Source: Denitratisoma sp. (lineage in GTDB: Bacteria > Pseudomonadota > Gammaproteobacteria > Burkholderiales > Rhodocyclaceae). Taken from it: DNA of 64,000 bases. The translations under genes and the position numbers were made by a program. The notes beneath the pieces were generated by a model, which worked only from the letters and a program-made list of their open reading frames with translations, ran no database searches and was not told the origin of the DNA. The DNA lies in the NCBI GenBank assembly GCA_032027165.1, contig JAVSMO010000001.1, positions 674,948 to 738,947 of the forward strand, read 5' to 3'. This document shows, piece by piece, positions 36,814 through 45,795 of this stretch; the first letter of the stretch is position 1, and each line of letters opens with the position of its first letter.

Positions 36814-37695
36814 ATGACCTCCCCGCCATCCTCTCAGGACAGCAAGCGCGACGCCTGGCCCCTCGCGGCCAGCATCGTCGCCTCGCTGGCCGTCGCCGCC
36901 ACGATCGGCCTGGCCAACGTCGTCCTCGTGCTCGGCGTCGCAGGCGGCGACATCGGCGGGCGCCTGCTGGCCGTGCTGCCGATCTATTTCATCGCCGCCT
37001 TTACCGCGGCGCAACTGGCCTTCTGGCTGCTGCGGGCGAGCCTGGGCCGGATGCTGGGCCTCGGCACGAATGCGCACGCCGTAGTGGTGGGACTGACTTT
37101 CCTGGCGGCCGGGCTGCTGCATTACGCCGAGAGCAGCGGCGTGCAGCGCATCCTGCAGGAGCAGGCCGATTCGCCGGCCGCACGCGAAGGCAGCTGTCCG
37201 CCGGGCGTGGCGTGCACCCCGCTGCGATCGGCGGGCGATCTGAAGGCGGCCGATGCCGTCGCGCGCCGCGCCGCCGCCGAGCGCGGCGCGCTCAACGCGG
37301 AAGGCTTTGCGCTGCTGCTGCGCGACCCCGTGCCGGAAGTGCGGGCCGCCCTGGCCCGTCGCGGCGACCTGCCGCAGGAACTGCTGGAAAGGATGGCCGG
37401 AGACCGGCATCCGGCCGTGCGCGAAGCGGCGGCGGAATCGTTGCGGCAGAGCGACGAGGCGCTCAGCCGCCTCGCCTTCGACCGGGTGGAAAGCGTGCGC
37501 CTGGCGGTGGCGCGCAACCGCAATGCGCCGCCGACCGCGCTGGACGTTCTGGCCTCGGACGGTTCGGCGCAGATCCGCCTGCTCGTCGCCGGCCATTCCC
37601 GCGCCAGCGAGCCGGTGCTGCAGCGGCTGCTCAACGGCAGCGGCGACCGGGCCGAGCTGGCGGCAAGGGAACGGCTGCGCAGCGGCAGGCCGTAA
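36814..37695 (+). CDS. Membrane protein with C-terminal HEAT/LRV-like repeats
   Basis: The 293-residue protein has three hydrophobic helices in the first 105 residues (SIVASLAVAATIGLANVVLVL; VLPIYFIAAFTAAQLAFWLL; VVGLTFLAAGLLHY). A linker with two cysteines (GSCPPGVACTPL) follows, and then a helical repeat region from about residue 155 (VPEVRAALARRGDLPQELLE; HPAVREAAAESL; VESVRLAVARNRNAPPTAL). Such repeats usually bind protein. I do not recognise the full-length family. A motif copy at 37077 forces the rare codons in GLTF. Confidence 0.65.
   Translation: MTSPPSSQDSKRDAWPLAASIVASLAVAATIGLANVVLVLGVAGGDIGGRLLAVLPIYFIAAFTAAQLAFWLLRASLGRMLGLGTNAHAVVVGLTFLAAGLLHYAESSGVQRILQEQADSPAAREGSCPPGVACTPLRSAGDLKAADAVARRAAAERGALNAEGFALLLRDPVPEVRAALARRGDLPQELLERMAGDRHPAVREAAAESLRQSDEALSRLAFDRVESVRLAVARNRNAPPTALDVLASDGSAQIRLLVAGHSRASEPVLQRLLNGSGDRAELAARERLRSGRP
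37077..37100 (+). repeat. 24-bp bipartite motif, copy 10 (exact)
   Basis: CGCCGT (37077-37082), ten bases, CTGACTTT (37093-37100). It is in sense orientation and encodes AVVVGLTF. Confidence 0.9.
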
Positions 37696-37698
37696 CGA

Positions 37699-37719
37699 CC
37701 GGCCGGTTCATCCGGCCGG
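37699..37719. terminator. Hairpin between convergent genes
   Basis: Two CCGGCCGG arms enclose TTCAT, with the histidine-kinase stop codon (37708-37710) in the loop. It can fold on either strand; there is no T-run. Confidence 0.4.
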
Positions 37720-39408
37720 CAGGGAGAACCAGAATGTCGCGCCGCGGTCCACCTCGCCGTCGGCGCCGATGTCGCCGCCATGTCGGCGAACGATGCGGGC
37801 GACGGTGGCGAGGCCGATGCCGCTGCCTTCGAATTCGCGCGGATTGTGCAGGCGCTGGAAGGGCTGGAACAGCTTCTCCGCATAGCTCATGTCGAACCCG
37901 GCCCCATTGTCGCTGACCCGATAGGTCAGCCTGCCGGCCGGGGTGCGCGTGGCGGAGAATTCGATGCGTGCAGCGGCCGTTTTCGAGGTGTACTTCCAGG
38001 CGTTCTCGAGCAGGTTCTGCAGCGCCGTGCGCAGCAGCTGAGGATCGCCCAAGGCGCGGATGCCCTCCTCGATCGCGCATTCGACCCGGCGTGCGTCGTG
38101 CCGGGCGGCCAGATCCTCGATGATTTCCCGGGCACACTGCGAGAGATTGACTTCCTGCCGCTCGATTTCCTTGCGCGAGACGCGTCCCAGTTCCAGGAGA
38201 TCGTCGATCAGGCCGGACATGCGCTGGACGGCGGTGCGCACCCTGCCGAGATATTCCGAGGATTCCGCATCGAGCCGGTCTGCCAGCCTTTCCGCCAGCA
38301 GGTGCGAGAAACCGTCGATGGCGCGCAGCGGCGCGCGCAGGTCGTGGGAAACCGAATAGCTGTATGCCTCGAGTTCCCGGTTCAGCACGGCCAGCTCCGC
38401 GGTGCGTTCGCGCACCTTTTCCTCCAGATGGTCGTGCGCCTGCCGCAGGGCGGCCTCGCTTCGCCGCCGTTCCGTGATGTCGGTCAGGATCGCATAGCAG
38501 CCGAGCACCTCGCCGGATTCGGTATGGTGGGGCACGGCGCGGACCTCCAGGTGCTGGATCGATCCGTCCGGGCCGGCGTGGGGGCGCTCGAAGACGGCCT
38601 GTTCGCCAGCATAGGCGTGCTGCCAATAGGCTTGGGCGTGGCGAAAGGCATCGGGGCCGATGATTTCCTCGAGGGTCTTGCCGACGACGTTGCGGCTTTG
38701 GTAGCCGAAGAAGTCCGCATAGCGCCGGTTGGCGAAGCGGCAGCGCATGTCCCTGTCGAAGTAGGCGACCATGAGGGGCGCGTTGTCGACGATCAGTCGC
38801 AGCAACTCGTCGCGCTTGCGCACCGCGCGCCGCGTCCGGTTGCGCTCGAGGGCGGCGCCGATCACGGTTGCCGCCGTCTTCAGCGCGCCGAGTTCGGACT
38901 CGGCCCAGTCGCGCTGCCGCCCGCGCTGGGACACGGCGATGGCGCCGACGAGCTGCCTCTCGGCGAAGATCGGCAGAACGGCCAGGGCGCGGATCTCGCC
39001 CGGCAGTTGGGATCGCAGGCCGGGGGGAATGTCTTCGCTGTGCGCCACGACCGGCCTGCCCGATTCGAGGCGCATGTACAAATGTTCGAAATCCGAGCCG
39101 GCGTAGGCGAATCCCTCTCCAGCGTACTCGAAGACCGACTCGACGCCGGCGGCGGTCCACGAGTAGCGCGGCACCAGGCGGGCGCCCTGTTCGGCATCGT
39201 CGACGAACTCGAGCACGGTGGCGCCGCTCGTCTCCGCCGCCTTGCCGAGGCGTTCGAGCACGTCCGTGAGCACGGCTTCGAGCGGCTCGCTGCCGAGGAA
39301 GCGCTCGGCAGCATAGCTCACCGCCTGCAGGATCGCATCGCGGCGCTCGAGGGCCTTCCAGACGGCCGCCTGCGCCGGATCGATCGCATTCCCATCGCCG
39401 TCCGACAT
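37708..39408 (-). CDS. Orphan cytoplasmic sensor histidine kinase (GAF-PAS-HisKA-HATPase)
   Basis: The 566-residue protein has a GAF-type domain (about 25-190), a PAS domain (about 200-315; MVAYFDRDMRCRFANRRYADFFGYQSRNVVGK in part), a coiled linker, a HisKA domain with phospho-acceptor His355 in YSVSHDLRAPLRAIDGF, and an ATPase domain (LQNLLENAWKYTSK; VSDNGAGFDM; GSGIGLATV). No membrane helix is present, so it senses a cytoplasmic signal. The start at 39408 has GGGGGAGGA upstream. No response regulator lies nearby. The PAS and histidine-dimer types resemble phytochrome-like kinases. Confidence 0.92.
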   Translation of the reverse strand: MSDGDGNAIDPAQAAVWKALERRDAILQAVSYAAERFLGSEPLEAVLTDVLERLGKAAETSGATVLEFVDDAEQGARLVPRYSWTAAGVESVFEYAGEGFAYAGSDFEHLYMRLESGRPVVAHSEDIPPGLRSQLPGEIRALAVLPIFAERQLVGAIAVSQRGRQRDWAESELGALKTAATVIGAALERNRTRRAVRKRDELLRLIVDNAPLMVAYFDRDMRCRFANRRYADFFGYQSRNVVGKTLEEIIGPDAFRHAQAYWQHAYAGEQAVFERPHAGPDGSIQHLEVRAVPHHTESGEVLGCYAILTDITERRRSEAALRQAHDHLEEKVRERTAELAVLNRELEAYSYSVSHDLRAPLRAIDGFSHLLAERLADRLDAESSEYLGRVRTAVQRMSGLIDDLLELGRVSRKEIERQEVNLSQCAREIIEDLAARHDARRVECAIEEGIRALGDPQLLRTALQNLLENAWKYTSKTAAARIEFSATRTPAGRLTYRVSDNGAGFDMSYAEKLFQPFQRLHNPREFEGSGIGLATVARIVRRHGGDIGADGEVDRGATFWFSLPAG

Positions 39409-39478
39409 GAATCCTCCCCCTTCCCGCAACGCATGGTCCCGGGATACCCGGATGACTGCCGAATTGGAACAACTAGGC

Positions 39479-39501
39479 GGGGTCCCGGCCTTTCCGACCC
39501 C
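39479..39501 (-). other. Intergenic hairpin upstream of the histidine kinase
   Basis: GGGGTC and GACCCC arms (six pairs) enclose eleven bases. The region 39409-39605 between the kinase and the SDR gene is otherwise AT-richer (TTGTTTATTGTTATTGC near 39518), suggesting a promoter for the kinase, but no clear hexamer pair can be defended. Confidence 0.3.
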
Positions 39502-39605
39502 CTTCTGCGGAGGGCTTGTTTATTGTTATTGCTGACTGGCCAATCAATTTACCAGCAACATGCCAATGCGATCAAGCGGACGCAGGGGGATTGGACCGGG
39601 TTTCG

Positions 39606-40376
39606 CTAGCGCGCCGTGTAGCCGCCATCGATCACCAGTTCGCTGCCGGTGACGAACTTGGCCTCGTCGGAGGCGAGATAGAGGATGCCGTGGGCGACGT
39701 CGTCCGGTTCGCCCAGCGTGCCGAGCGGGTGCAGCTTGGCCATGGCGGCATGCACCGCTTCCGGCGCGACGCCGGGCACCTGGGCGCCGGCCTCCAGCAT
39801 GGGCGTCCAGATGAAGCCGGGATGCACGGAGTTGACGCGGATGCGATCCTCGGCGAAGGCCAGCGCGTCGGTCTTGCTCATGATGCGGATGGCCCCCTTC
39901 GAGGCGTGGTAGGCGGCGACGTTGTGCGAGCCGACGATGCCGTAGACCGAGGAGAGGTTGACGATGCTGCCGCCGCCGGCGCGGCGCATCAGGGGCACGG
40001 CGTGCTTGGTGCAGAAGAAAGTGCCCTTGGCGTTGGTGTTCATCACCAGATCCCAGTCGGCCTCGGTGATTTCCTCGGCGGTGCCGTTGGCGCCGGAGAT
40101 GCCGGCGTTGTTCACCAGGATGTCGATGCGGCCGAATTCCTTGCCGACTTCGGCGATCACGGCGGCGACCTCGGCTTCCTTCGATACATCGAGCGCCCAC
40201 GCGCGGGCCCTGCCGCCGCCGGCGCGGATCTGCTCGGCAACGGCCTCGGCGTCCTTCGCGTTCACGTCGGCCACCGCCACCGCGGCGCCCTCGCGCGCCA
40301 GCAGCAGCGCCGTGGCGCGGCCGATGCCCTGCGCGGCCCCGGTGACGAGCGCCACCTTGTCCTGTACGCGTCCCAT
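39606..40376 (-). CDS. Short-chain dehydrogenase/reductase
   Basis: The 256-residue classical SDR has the cofactor motif VTGAAQGIGRATA, NNAG in ILVNNAGISGANG, catalytic Ser in IVNLSSVYGIVG and the Tyr-Lys pair in AAYHASKGAIR. The ending TGSELVIDGGYTAR is typical. The sequence type recalls cyclohexanol/cyclic-alcohol dehydrogenases and 3-oxoacyl reductases; the substrate is unknown. It follows the IclR gene on the same strand after 87 bases and may be controlled with the divergent ThDP-enzyme operon. Confidence 0.88.
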   Translation of the reverse strand: MGRVQDKVALVTGAAQGIGRATALLLAREGAAVAVADVNAKDAEAVAEQIRAGGGRARAWALDVSKEAEVAAVIAEVGKEFGRIDILVNNAGISGANGTAEEITEADWDLVMNTNAKGTFFCTKHAVPLMRRAGGGSIVNLSSVYGIVGSHNVAAYHASKGAIRIMSKTDALAFAEDRIRVNSVHPGFIWTPMLEAGAQVPGVAPEAVHAAMAKLHPLGTLGEPDDVAHGILYLASDEAKFVTGSELVIDGGYTAR

Positions 40377-40463
40377 ATCGTCCCTTTTGTTGTCAATCCC
40401 GCGCCTATTCTATGCCCGCGGAAAAGGCGCCGGGCTTGATCGGACGCAAGGAATGGTCTTGCG

Positions 40464-41234
40464 CTATTCCGGAAAGGAGTCGGCCAGCCGGGCCGCCGCC
40501 CGCCGCAGTGCCGGCACGCACTGCAGGGCCTGGTCGAGCGTCATGCGCGTGATCGGCGCATGTACGGCCAGCGCCGCCGGCACCCGGCGTGACTGGCTTT
40601 CCACCGGCACGGCGACGCACACCGTGCCGTCGAGGTATTCCTCGTTGTCGGTGCTCAGGCGCTCGCGGCGGATCTTCTTCAGCGCCTCTTCCAGGTCGCG
40701 TCGCCGGGTGATGGTGTTGGCGGTGTGAAACGAGTAGGGCAGGGTGTCGAGGATGCGGCGCCGCTCGCGCGCCGGCAGCAGCGCCAGCAGCAGCTTGCCG
40801 CTGGCGCTGCAGTGCGCCGGCACGCGCGAGCCGGTCTGGAAATGCAGGCGCAGCGGCCAGGCCGCCTCGACGCGGTCGAGATAGACCACCTCGGTGCCGT
40901 CGAGCAGCGTCAAGTTGCAGGTCTCGCCGATCTCGTCGACCAGCGCCTTGAGGATGGCGTGGCGCGGTGCGCGCCAGGCGGTATGGGTGAGCGCGGATAG
41001 CGCCAGCGAGGCGAGGCGCGGGCCGGGCGCATAGCGCTTGCCTTCGGCCTCGCGCACCAGCAGCGCGGCGTCTTCCAGCAGGCTGACGATGCGGTGCACG
41101 GTCGGCTTCGGCAGCCCGGTCGACTGCATGAGTTCGACCAGCCCGAGCGGCCCGTCGGCACCGGCGATGGCTTCCAGGATGGCGATGGCGCGCAAGGTGG
41201 CCGAGGCGTGCTGCGGGTCGTCAATATCGGACAT
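40464..41234 (-). CDS. IclR-family transcriptional regulator
   Basis: The 256-residue regulator has an N-terminal winged helix (LRAIAILEAIAGADGPLGLV; STGLPKPTVHRIVSLLEDA) and a C-terminal effector domain (TCNLTLLDGTEVVYLDRVEA; HCSASGKLLLALLP). IclR proteins mostly control catabolic operons in response to a pathway acid. It is transcribed away from the two-ThDP-enzyme operon, with a palindrome at 41245-41265 in the shared region, so it very probably controls that operon. The start at 41234 lies right next to the palindrome. Confidence 0.92.
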   Translation of the reverse strand: MSDIDDPQHASATLRAIAILEAIAGADGPLGLVELMQSTGLPKPTVHRIVSLLEDAALLVREAEGKRYAPGPRLASLALSALTHTAWRAPRHAILKALVDEIGETCNLTLLDGTEVVYLDRVEAAWPLRLHFQTGSRVPAHCSASGKLLLALLPARERRRILDTLPYSFHTANTITRRRDLEEALKKIRRERLSTDNEEYLDGTVCVAVPVESQSRRVPAALAVHAPITRMTLDQALQCVPALRRAAARLADSFPE

Positions 41235-41244
41235 ATTTTTATTT

Positions 41245-41265
41245 AATGAAACGCAAAGTCTCATT
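41245..41265. promoter_or_regulatory. Candidate IclR operator
   Basis: The imperfect inverted repeat AATGAAAC / GTCTCATT (seven of eight positions pair) has a five-base centre GCAAA. It sits in the 89-base divergent region between the regulator and the ThDP-enzyme operon, in locally AT-rich DNA. Confidence 0.45.
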
Positions 41266-41323
41266 ATTGCCATAAAAATGGCGTTGTGCAATGATTCTCG
41301 AACAACAAGACCAAGGAGGGGGT

Positions 41324-43096
41324 ATGGCAGGCAGCCAGATCGGTTCTTCAGCCCGGCGCATGACGCCGAGCGAGGCGCTGGTGGAAACGTTGGTGGCACA
41401 GGGCGTGCGCGATGTCTTCGGCATCGTCGGCTCGGCCTACATGGACGCGCTGGACCTCTTTCCGGCGGCTGGCATCCGCTTCATTCCGACGGTGCACGAG
41501 CAGGGTGCGGCGCACATGGCCGACGGCTACGCGCGCGTCTCGGGGCGCCACGGCGTCTGCATCGCGCAGAACGGGCCGGGCGTCACCAACTTCGTCACGG
41601 CGGTGGCCGCCGCCTACTGGGCGCACAGCCCGTTGGTGGTGATCACGCCGGAGACCGGCAGCACGACGATGGGCCTGGGCGGCTTCCAGGAAACCGACCA
41701 GCTGCCGCTCTTCTCGAAGATCACGAAATTCCAGGCCCACGTCAGCGGCCCGCAGCGCATGGCCGAGCTGGCCGCGCGCTGTTTCGACCGCGCCATGCTG
41801 GAGATGGGGCCGACGCAGCTCAACATCCCGCGCGACCATTTCTACGGCGAGGCCGACTACGACATCGCCGCGCCGGTCCGCATCGAGCGCGGCGCCGGCG
41901 GCGAACAGAGCCTCGACGAGGCGGCGGCGCTGCTCGCCGGCGCGAAATTTCCGGTAATCGTTTCCGGCGGCGGCGTGGTGATGGCCGACGGCGTGGAGGC
42001 CTGCGTGAAACTCGCCGAACTGCTCGGCGCGCCGGTGGTGACGAGCTACCTGCACAACGACGCCTTCCCGGCGGCGCATCCCTTGTGGTGCGGACCGCTC
42101 GGCTACCAGGGTTCGAAGGCCGGCATGAAGCTGATCGCCCGCGCCGACGTGGTGCTGGCGCTGGGCACGCGCCTCGGCCCCTTCGGCACGCTGCCGCAGC
42201 ACGGACTCGACTACTGGCCGAAGGGCGCGAAGATCATCCAGGTCGACGCCGACGCGAAGATGCTCGGCCTGGTGAAGAAGATCTCCGTCGGCCTGTGCGC
42301 CGACGCCAAGGCCGCCGCCGGGGCATTGTTCGCGCGGCTGCAGTCGCGCGAACTGGCGTGCGATGCGAATCGGGCGCAGCGCCAGGCCGGGATCGCGAAA
42401 GAAAAAGCCGAATGGGAGGCCGAGCTCGACGCCTGGCCGCAGGAGCGCGACCCGTGGAGCCTGGACGTGGCGAAGGACAGCCCGGCCATGCATCCGCGCC
42501 AGATGCTGCGCGAACTCGAAAAAGCGATGCCCGCCGACGCCATGGTGTCCACCGACATCGGCAACATCTGCTCGGTGGCGAACAGCTACCTGCGCTTCGA
42601 CAAACCCAGAAGCTTGTTCGCCGCGATGAGCTTTGGCAATTGCGGCTATGCCTTCCCGGCGATCATCGGCGCCAAGCTCGCCGCGCCGGAGCGTCCGGCC
42701 GTGGCCTATGTCGGCGACGGCGCCTGGGGCATGAGCTTCGGCGAGCTGCTCACCTGCGTGCGCGAGAAGATTCCGGTCACGGCGGTGGTGTTCCACAACC
42801 GGCAATGGGGCGCCGAGAAGAAGAACCAGGTGGACTTCTACGGCAATCGCTTCGTCGGCTCCAACCTGGAGAACCCGAGCTTCGCTTCAATCGCGCGCGC
42901 CATGGGAGCGGAGGGCGTCGTCGTCGAGAAGCTTTCCGACGCCGGGCCGGCGCTCGCCGCGGCCTGCGCGGCGCAGAAGGACGGCAAGACCACCGTGCTG
43001 GAGATGATGGTGACGCGCGAACTGGGCGACCCGTTCCGCCGCGATGCGCTGAGAAAGCCGGTGCGGTTGCTCGACAAGTACAAGAACTGCATGTGA
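41324..43096 (+). CDS. Thiamine-diphosphate enzyme, sulfoacetaldehyde acetyltransferase (Xsc)-like
   Basis: The 590-residue protein has the three-domain layout of ThDP enzymes. The activating Glu is in PTVHEQGAAHMADGYAR, and the ThDP motif runs from YVGDGAWGMSFGELL to FHNRQWGAEKKN. Segments LGYQGSKAGMKLIARADVVL, GLDYWPKGAKIIQVD and LGDPFRRDALRKPV match Xsc. Xsc cleaves sulfoacetaldehyde to acetyl phosphate and sulfite, but the N-terminal substrate region differs (IVGSAYMDALDLFPAAGI) and no pta, tauABC or sulfite genes are near. I therefore call it Xsc-like, substrate unknown. AAGGAGGGGG precedes the ATG. Confidence 0.75.
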   Translation: MAGSQIGSSARRMTPSEALVETLVAQGVRDVFGIVGSAYMDALDLFPAAGIRFIPTVHEQGAAHMADGYARVSGRHGVCIAQNGPGVTNFVTAVAAAYWAHSPLVVITPETGSTTMGLGGFQETDQLPLFSKITKFQAHVSGPQRMAELAARCFDRAMLEMGPTQLNIPRDHFYGEADYDIAAPVRIERGAGGEQSLDEAAALLAGAKFPVIVSGGGVVMADGVEACVKLAELLGAPVVTSYLHNDAFPAAHPLWCGPLGYQGSKAGMKLIARADVVLALGTRLGPFGTLPQHGLDYWPKGAKIIQVDADAKMLGLVKKISVGLCADAKAAAGALFARLQSRELACDANRAQRQAGIAKEKAEWEAELDAWPQERDPWSLDVAKDSPAMHPRQMLRELEKAMPADAMVSTDIGNICSVANSYLRFDKPRSLFAAMSFGNCGYAFPAIIGAKLAAPERPAVAYVGDGAWGMSFGELLTCVREKIPVTAVVFHNRQWGAEKKNQVDFYGNRFVGSNLENPSFASIARAMGAEGVVVEKLSDAGPALAAACAAQKDGKTTVLEMMVTRELGDPFRRDALRKPVRLLDKYKNCM

Positions 43097-43107
43097 GGAG
43101 ATAAAAA

Positions 43108-44868
43108 ATGGCGGAAATCAGCGGCGGCGAGGTGATCGCCCGCATGTTGCAGAAGGAAGGCGTCGAGAAGGTGTTCGGCATCATCGACGGCACCTATTTC
43201 GGCTTCTATTCGGCGCTGCACCGGCTCGGCATCGAGATCGTCACGCCGCGCCACGAGACCTGCGCCGCGCACATGGCGGGCACCTACGCGCGCCTGACGG
43301 GCAGGCTCGGCGTGTGCATGGCCAGCAACGGGCCGGGCGTGGCCAATCTCCTGCCCGGGCTGGTGGTCGAGCAGGCCGACGGCAACCGCGTGCTGGCGAT
43401 CACCAGCGCGCGCCGGCCGAGCATCATGTATCCGGACCGCGGCGGCGCCTACCAGTGCTTCGACCAGAGCGGCGTCATCGGCAGGATCGCCAAGTGGAGT
43501 TCGGCCGTGTCGTCGTTCGACCGCGTGCCGGAGCTGGTGCGGAAGGCGCTGCGCAAGAGCTACGAAGGGCGGCCCGGCGTGGTGCATGTCGACGTGCCGG
43601 AAACCATCATGAACGGCAAGGTGAAGGCCGACGTGGCCGCGTTTGCCTTTTGGGCGCCGCACCAGTACCGCCACATGGACCCCGTGACGCCGACGGCCGA
43701 GCAGGTGGCGCGCGCGGCGCAGATGCTGATCGCCGCCGAAGCGCCGATGATCCATGCCGGCAGCGGCATCATCCACGCCGGCGCCTATGACGCGCTGCGC
43801 CGCGTGGCGGAGCTGCTGCATGCGCCGGTGACGACCAGCTGGGCGGCGCGCGGCCTGGTGGATGAGACCTCGCCGCTGGCCATCACCATGCCGCACGTCA
43901 AGCTCAACCACACCGTGCGCAACGAGGCCGACGTGGCGCTGGTCATCGGCACGCGCGTGGGCGAGACCGACTGGTGGGGCAAGCCGCCCTACTGGCGCCA
44001 TCCGTCGGAACAGAAAACCATCCAGGTGGACATCGACGGCGACATGCTGGGCCTGAACAAGCCGGCCGACCTCGCCATCCTCGCCGACGCGAAGCGCTTC
44101 CTCGAACTGCTCGGCGACGAGCTGGAGCGGCGCCAGGGCGAGATGCGGCTCGACGGCCGCCGCGCCCGCGTCGCCGGCTACGGCAAAATCATGCAGGAAG
44201 AGCGCGCCGGCTGGGACAAGGCGCTCGCCGACATGGCGGTGCCGATGCACCCGGCGCACATCGGCGCCGCCTGCCGCGAAGTGTTCCCGGCGGATTCGGT
44301 ACTGGTGGCCGACGGCGGCAACGCCACCATCTGGGCCATGTTCTACCATCACGTGACGGTGCCGAACACGGTGATCTCGACCTTCAAGTTCGGCATGCTC
44401 GGCGCCGGCACCTCGCAGGCGGTGGCGGCGGCGCTGGCGCGGCCGGGCAAGCCGGTGTGCTGTATCATCGGCGACGGCGCCATGGGCTTCCATGCGCAGG
44501 AAGTCGAGACGGCGGTGCGCAACAAGGCGCAGGTGATCTACATCGTGCTGTGCGACAAGCAGTGGGGCATGGTCAAGATGAACCAGCAGTTCATGCTGCG
44601 GCCGTTCAAGACCATGCTCTTCAAGCACCTCGATCCGGACGAGACCATCAAGGCCGACCTCGGCGAGATCGAATTCGACAAGCTCGGCCAGGCGATGGGC
44701 GCCCATGGCGAGCGCGTTTCCGACCCGAAGGAACTCAAGCCGGCGCTGCAGCGGGCGCTCCAGTCGGGCAAGTGCGCGGTGGTGCATGTCGACGTCGATC
44801 CGGTCAAGCACATGTGGGCGCCGGGACTGATCCACTTCAAGAAGATGCACGAGGAGCCGAAGGGCTGA
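43108..44868 (+). CDS. Second thiamine-diphosphate enzyme of the operon
   Basis: The 586-residue ThDP enzyme belongs to the acetolactate-synthase-like superfamily. The activating Glu is in VTPRHETCAAHMAGTYAR, and the cofactor motif runs from IIGDGAMGFHAQEVE to VLCDKQWGMVKMN. The metal-ligand Asn normally found near the end of that motif is Asp here. The substrate is unknown and it differs clearly from its upstream partner, so the pair may form a heteromer or catalyse two steps. A GAGGAG site precedes the ATG, 11 bases after the upstream stop. Confidence 0.75.
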   Translation: MAEISGGEVIARMLQKEGVEKVFGIIDGTYFGFYSALHRLGIEIVTPRHETCAAHMAGTYARLTGRLGVCMASNGPGVANLLPGLVVEQADGNRVLAITSARRPSIMYPDRGGAYQCFDQSGVIGRIAKWSSAVSSFDRVPELVRKALRKSYEGRPGVVHVDVPETIMNGKVKADVAAFAFWAPHQYRHMDPVTPTAEQVARAAQMLIAAEAPMIHAGSGIIHAGAYDALRRVAELLHAPVTTSWAARGLVDETSPLAITMPHVKLNHTVRNEADVALVIGTRVGETDWWGKPPYWRHPSEQKTIQVDIDGDMLGLNKPADLAILADAKRFLELLGDELERRQGEMRLDGRRARVAGYGKIMQEERAGWDKALADMAVPMHPAHIGAACREVFPADSVLVADGGNATIWAMFYHHVTVPNTVISTFKFGMLGAGTSQAVAAALARPGKPVCCIIGDGAMGFHAQEVETAVRNKAQVIYIVLCDKQWGMVKMNQQFMLRPFKTMLFKHLDPDETIKADLGEIEFDKLGQAMGAHGERVSDPKELKPALQRALQSGKCAVVHVDVDPVKHMWAPGLIHFKKMHEEPKG

Positions 44869-44886
44869 CGGACGGGAGGCCGCATC

Positions 44887-45795
44887 ATGAATGAAATGGA
44901 TCTGGTCCGGCTGAACTTCAATCCACAATCGCTGTGGGTATTGAACTTCATCATCGGCTTGGTGATGTTCGGCGTGGCGCTCGACCTCAAGGTGTCCGAC
45001 TTCAAGGCCGTGCTGGTCACGCCCAAGCCGGTGCTGATCGGCCTGGCCGGCCAGTTCATCCTGCTGCCGGCCTTCACCTTCCTGCTGGTGCTGGCGATCC
45101 GGCCCGCGCCCAGCATCGCGCTGGGGATGATGCTGGTGGCCGCCTGCCCCGGCGGCAACATCTCCAACTTCCTTGCCCACTACGCCCGGGGCAACACCGC
45201 CCTGTCGATCACCATGACGGCGATCTCGACGGCGGTGGCGATCGTCATGACGCCCCTCAACCTGTCGCTGTGGGGCGGCCTGAACCCGGAGACGAATGCC
45301 ATCCTCAGGATCGTCGCGCTCGATCCCCTGGACATGCTGCTGGCGGTGTTCCTGCTGCTCGGTCTGCCGATGGCCGCGGGCATGTGGACCGGACACCGCT
45401 ACCCGGGATTCGTCGAGAAGGCGCACAAGCCGGTGAAGATCTTCTCGCTTGCCGTCTTCGGCCTCTTCGTCATCGGCGCGCTGGCGGCGAATTGGCGCTA
45501 TTTCCTGGATTTCGTCGGCTTCGTGGTGTTCGCGGTGTTCCTGCACAACGCCCTGGCCCTGTCCACCGGCTACATTGCCGCGAAGGCGGCCGGCCTGCCC
45601 GAGCGCGACCGCCGCGCCGTCTCCATCGAGGTCGGCATCCAGAACTCCGCCCTCGGCCTGATCCTCATCTTCAATTTCTTCGACGGCCTCGGCGGCATGG
45701 CCATCGTCACCGCCTGGTGGGGCATCTGGCACATCATCTCGGGCCTCACCGTGGCGACGCTCTGGTCGCGGCGCGACCCCGGTCCGGCCGCATGA
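44887..45795 (+). CDS. Bile-acid:sodium symporter (BASS) family transporter
   Basis: The 302-residue protein has about nine or ten helices and BASS hallmarks: LNFIIGLVMFGVALDLKVSDF, VAACPGGNISNFLAHYARGN (sodium/substrate site) and VSIEVGIQNSALGLILI. Bacterial members import bile acids, pantoate and other organic acids. In this operon it most likely brings in the ThDP-enzyme substrate or a precursor acid. GGGAGG precedes the ATG; the stop overlaps the next gene as ATGA. Confidence 0.88.
   Translation: MNEMDLVRLNFNPQSLWVLNFIIGLVMFGVALDLKVSDFKAVLVTPKPVLIGLAGQFILLPAFTFLLVLAIRPAPSIALGMMLVAACPGGNISNFLAHYARGNTALSITMTAISTAVAIVMTPLNLSLWGGLNPETNAILRIVALDPLDMLLAVFLLLGLPMAAGMWTGHRYPGFVEKAHKPVKIFSLAVFGLFVIGALAANWRYFLDFVGFVVFAVFLHNALALSTGYIAAKAAGLPERDRRAVSIEVGIQNSALGLILIFNFFDGLGGMAIVTAWWGIWHIISGLTVATLWSRRDPGPAA

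Noticed and set aside
41324..43096. Assignment as true sulfoacetaldehyde acetyltransferase (xsc)
   Set aside because: C-terminal and middle blocks fit, but the N-terminal substrate region differs and none of the usual sulfonate genes are near, so only an Xsc-like label is given.
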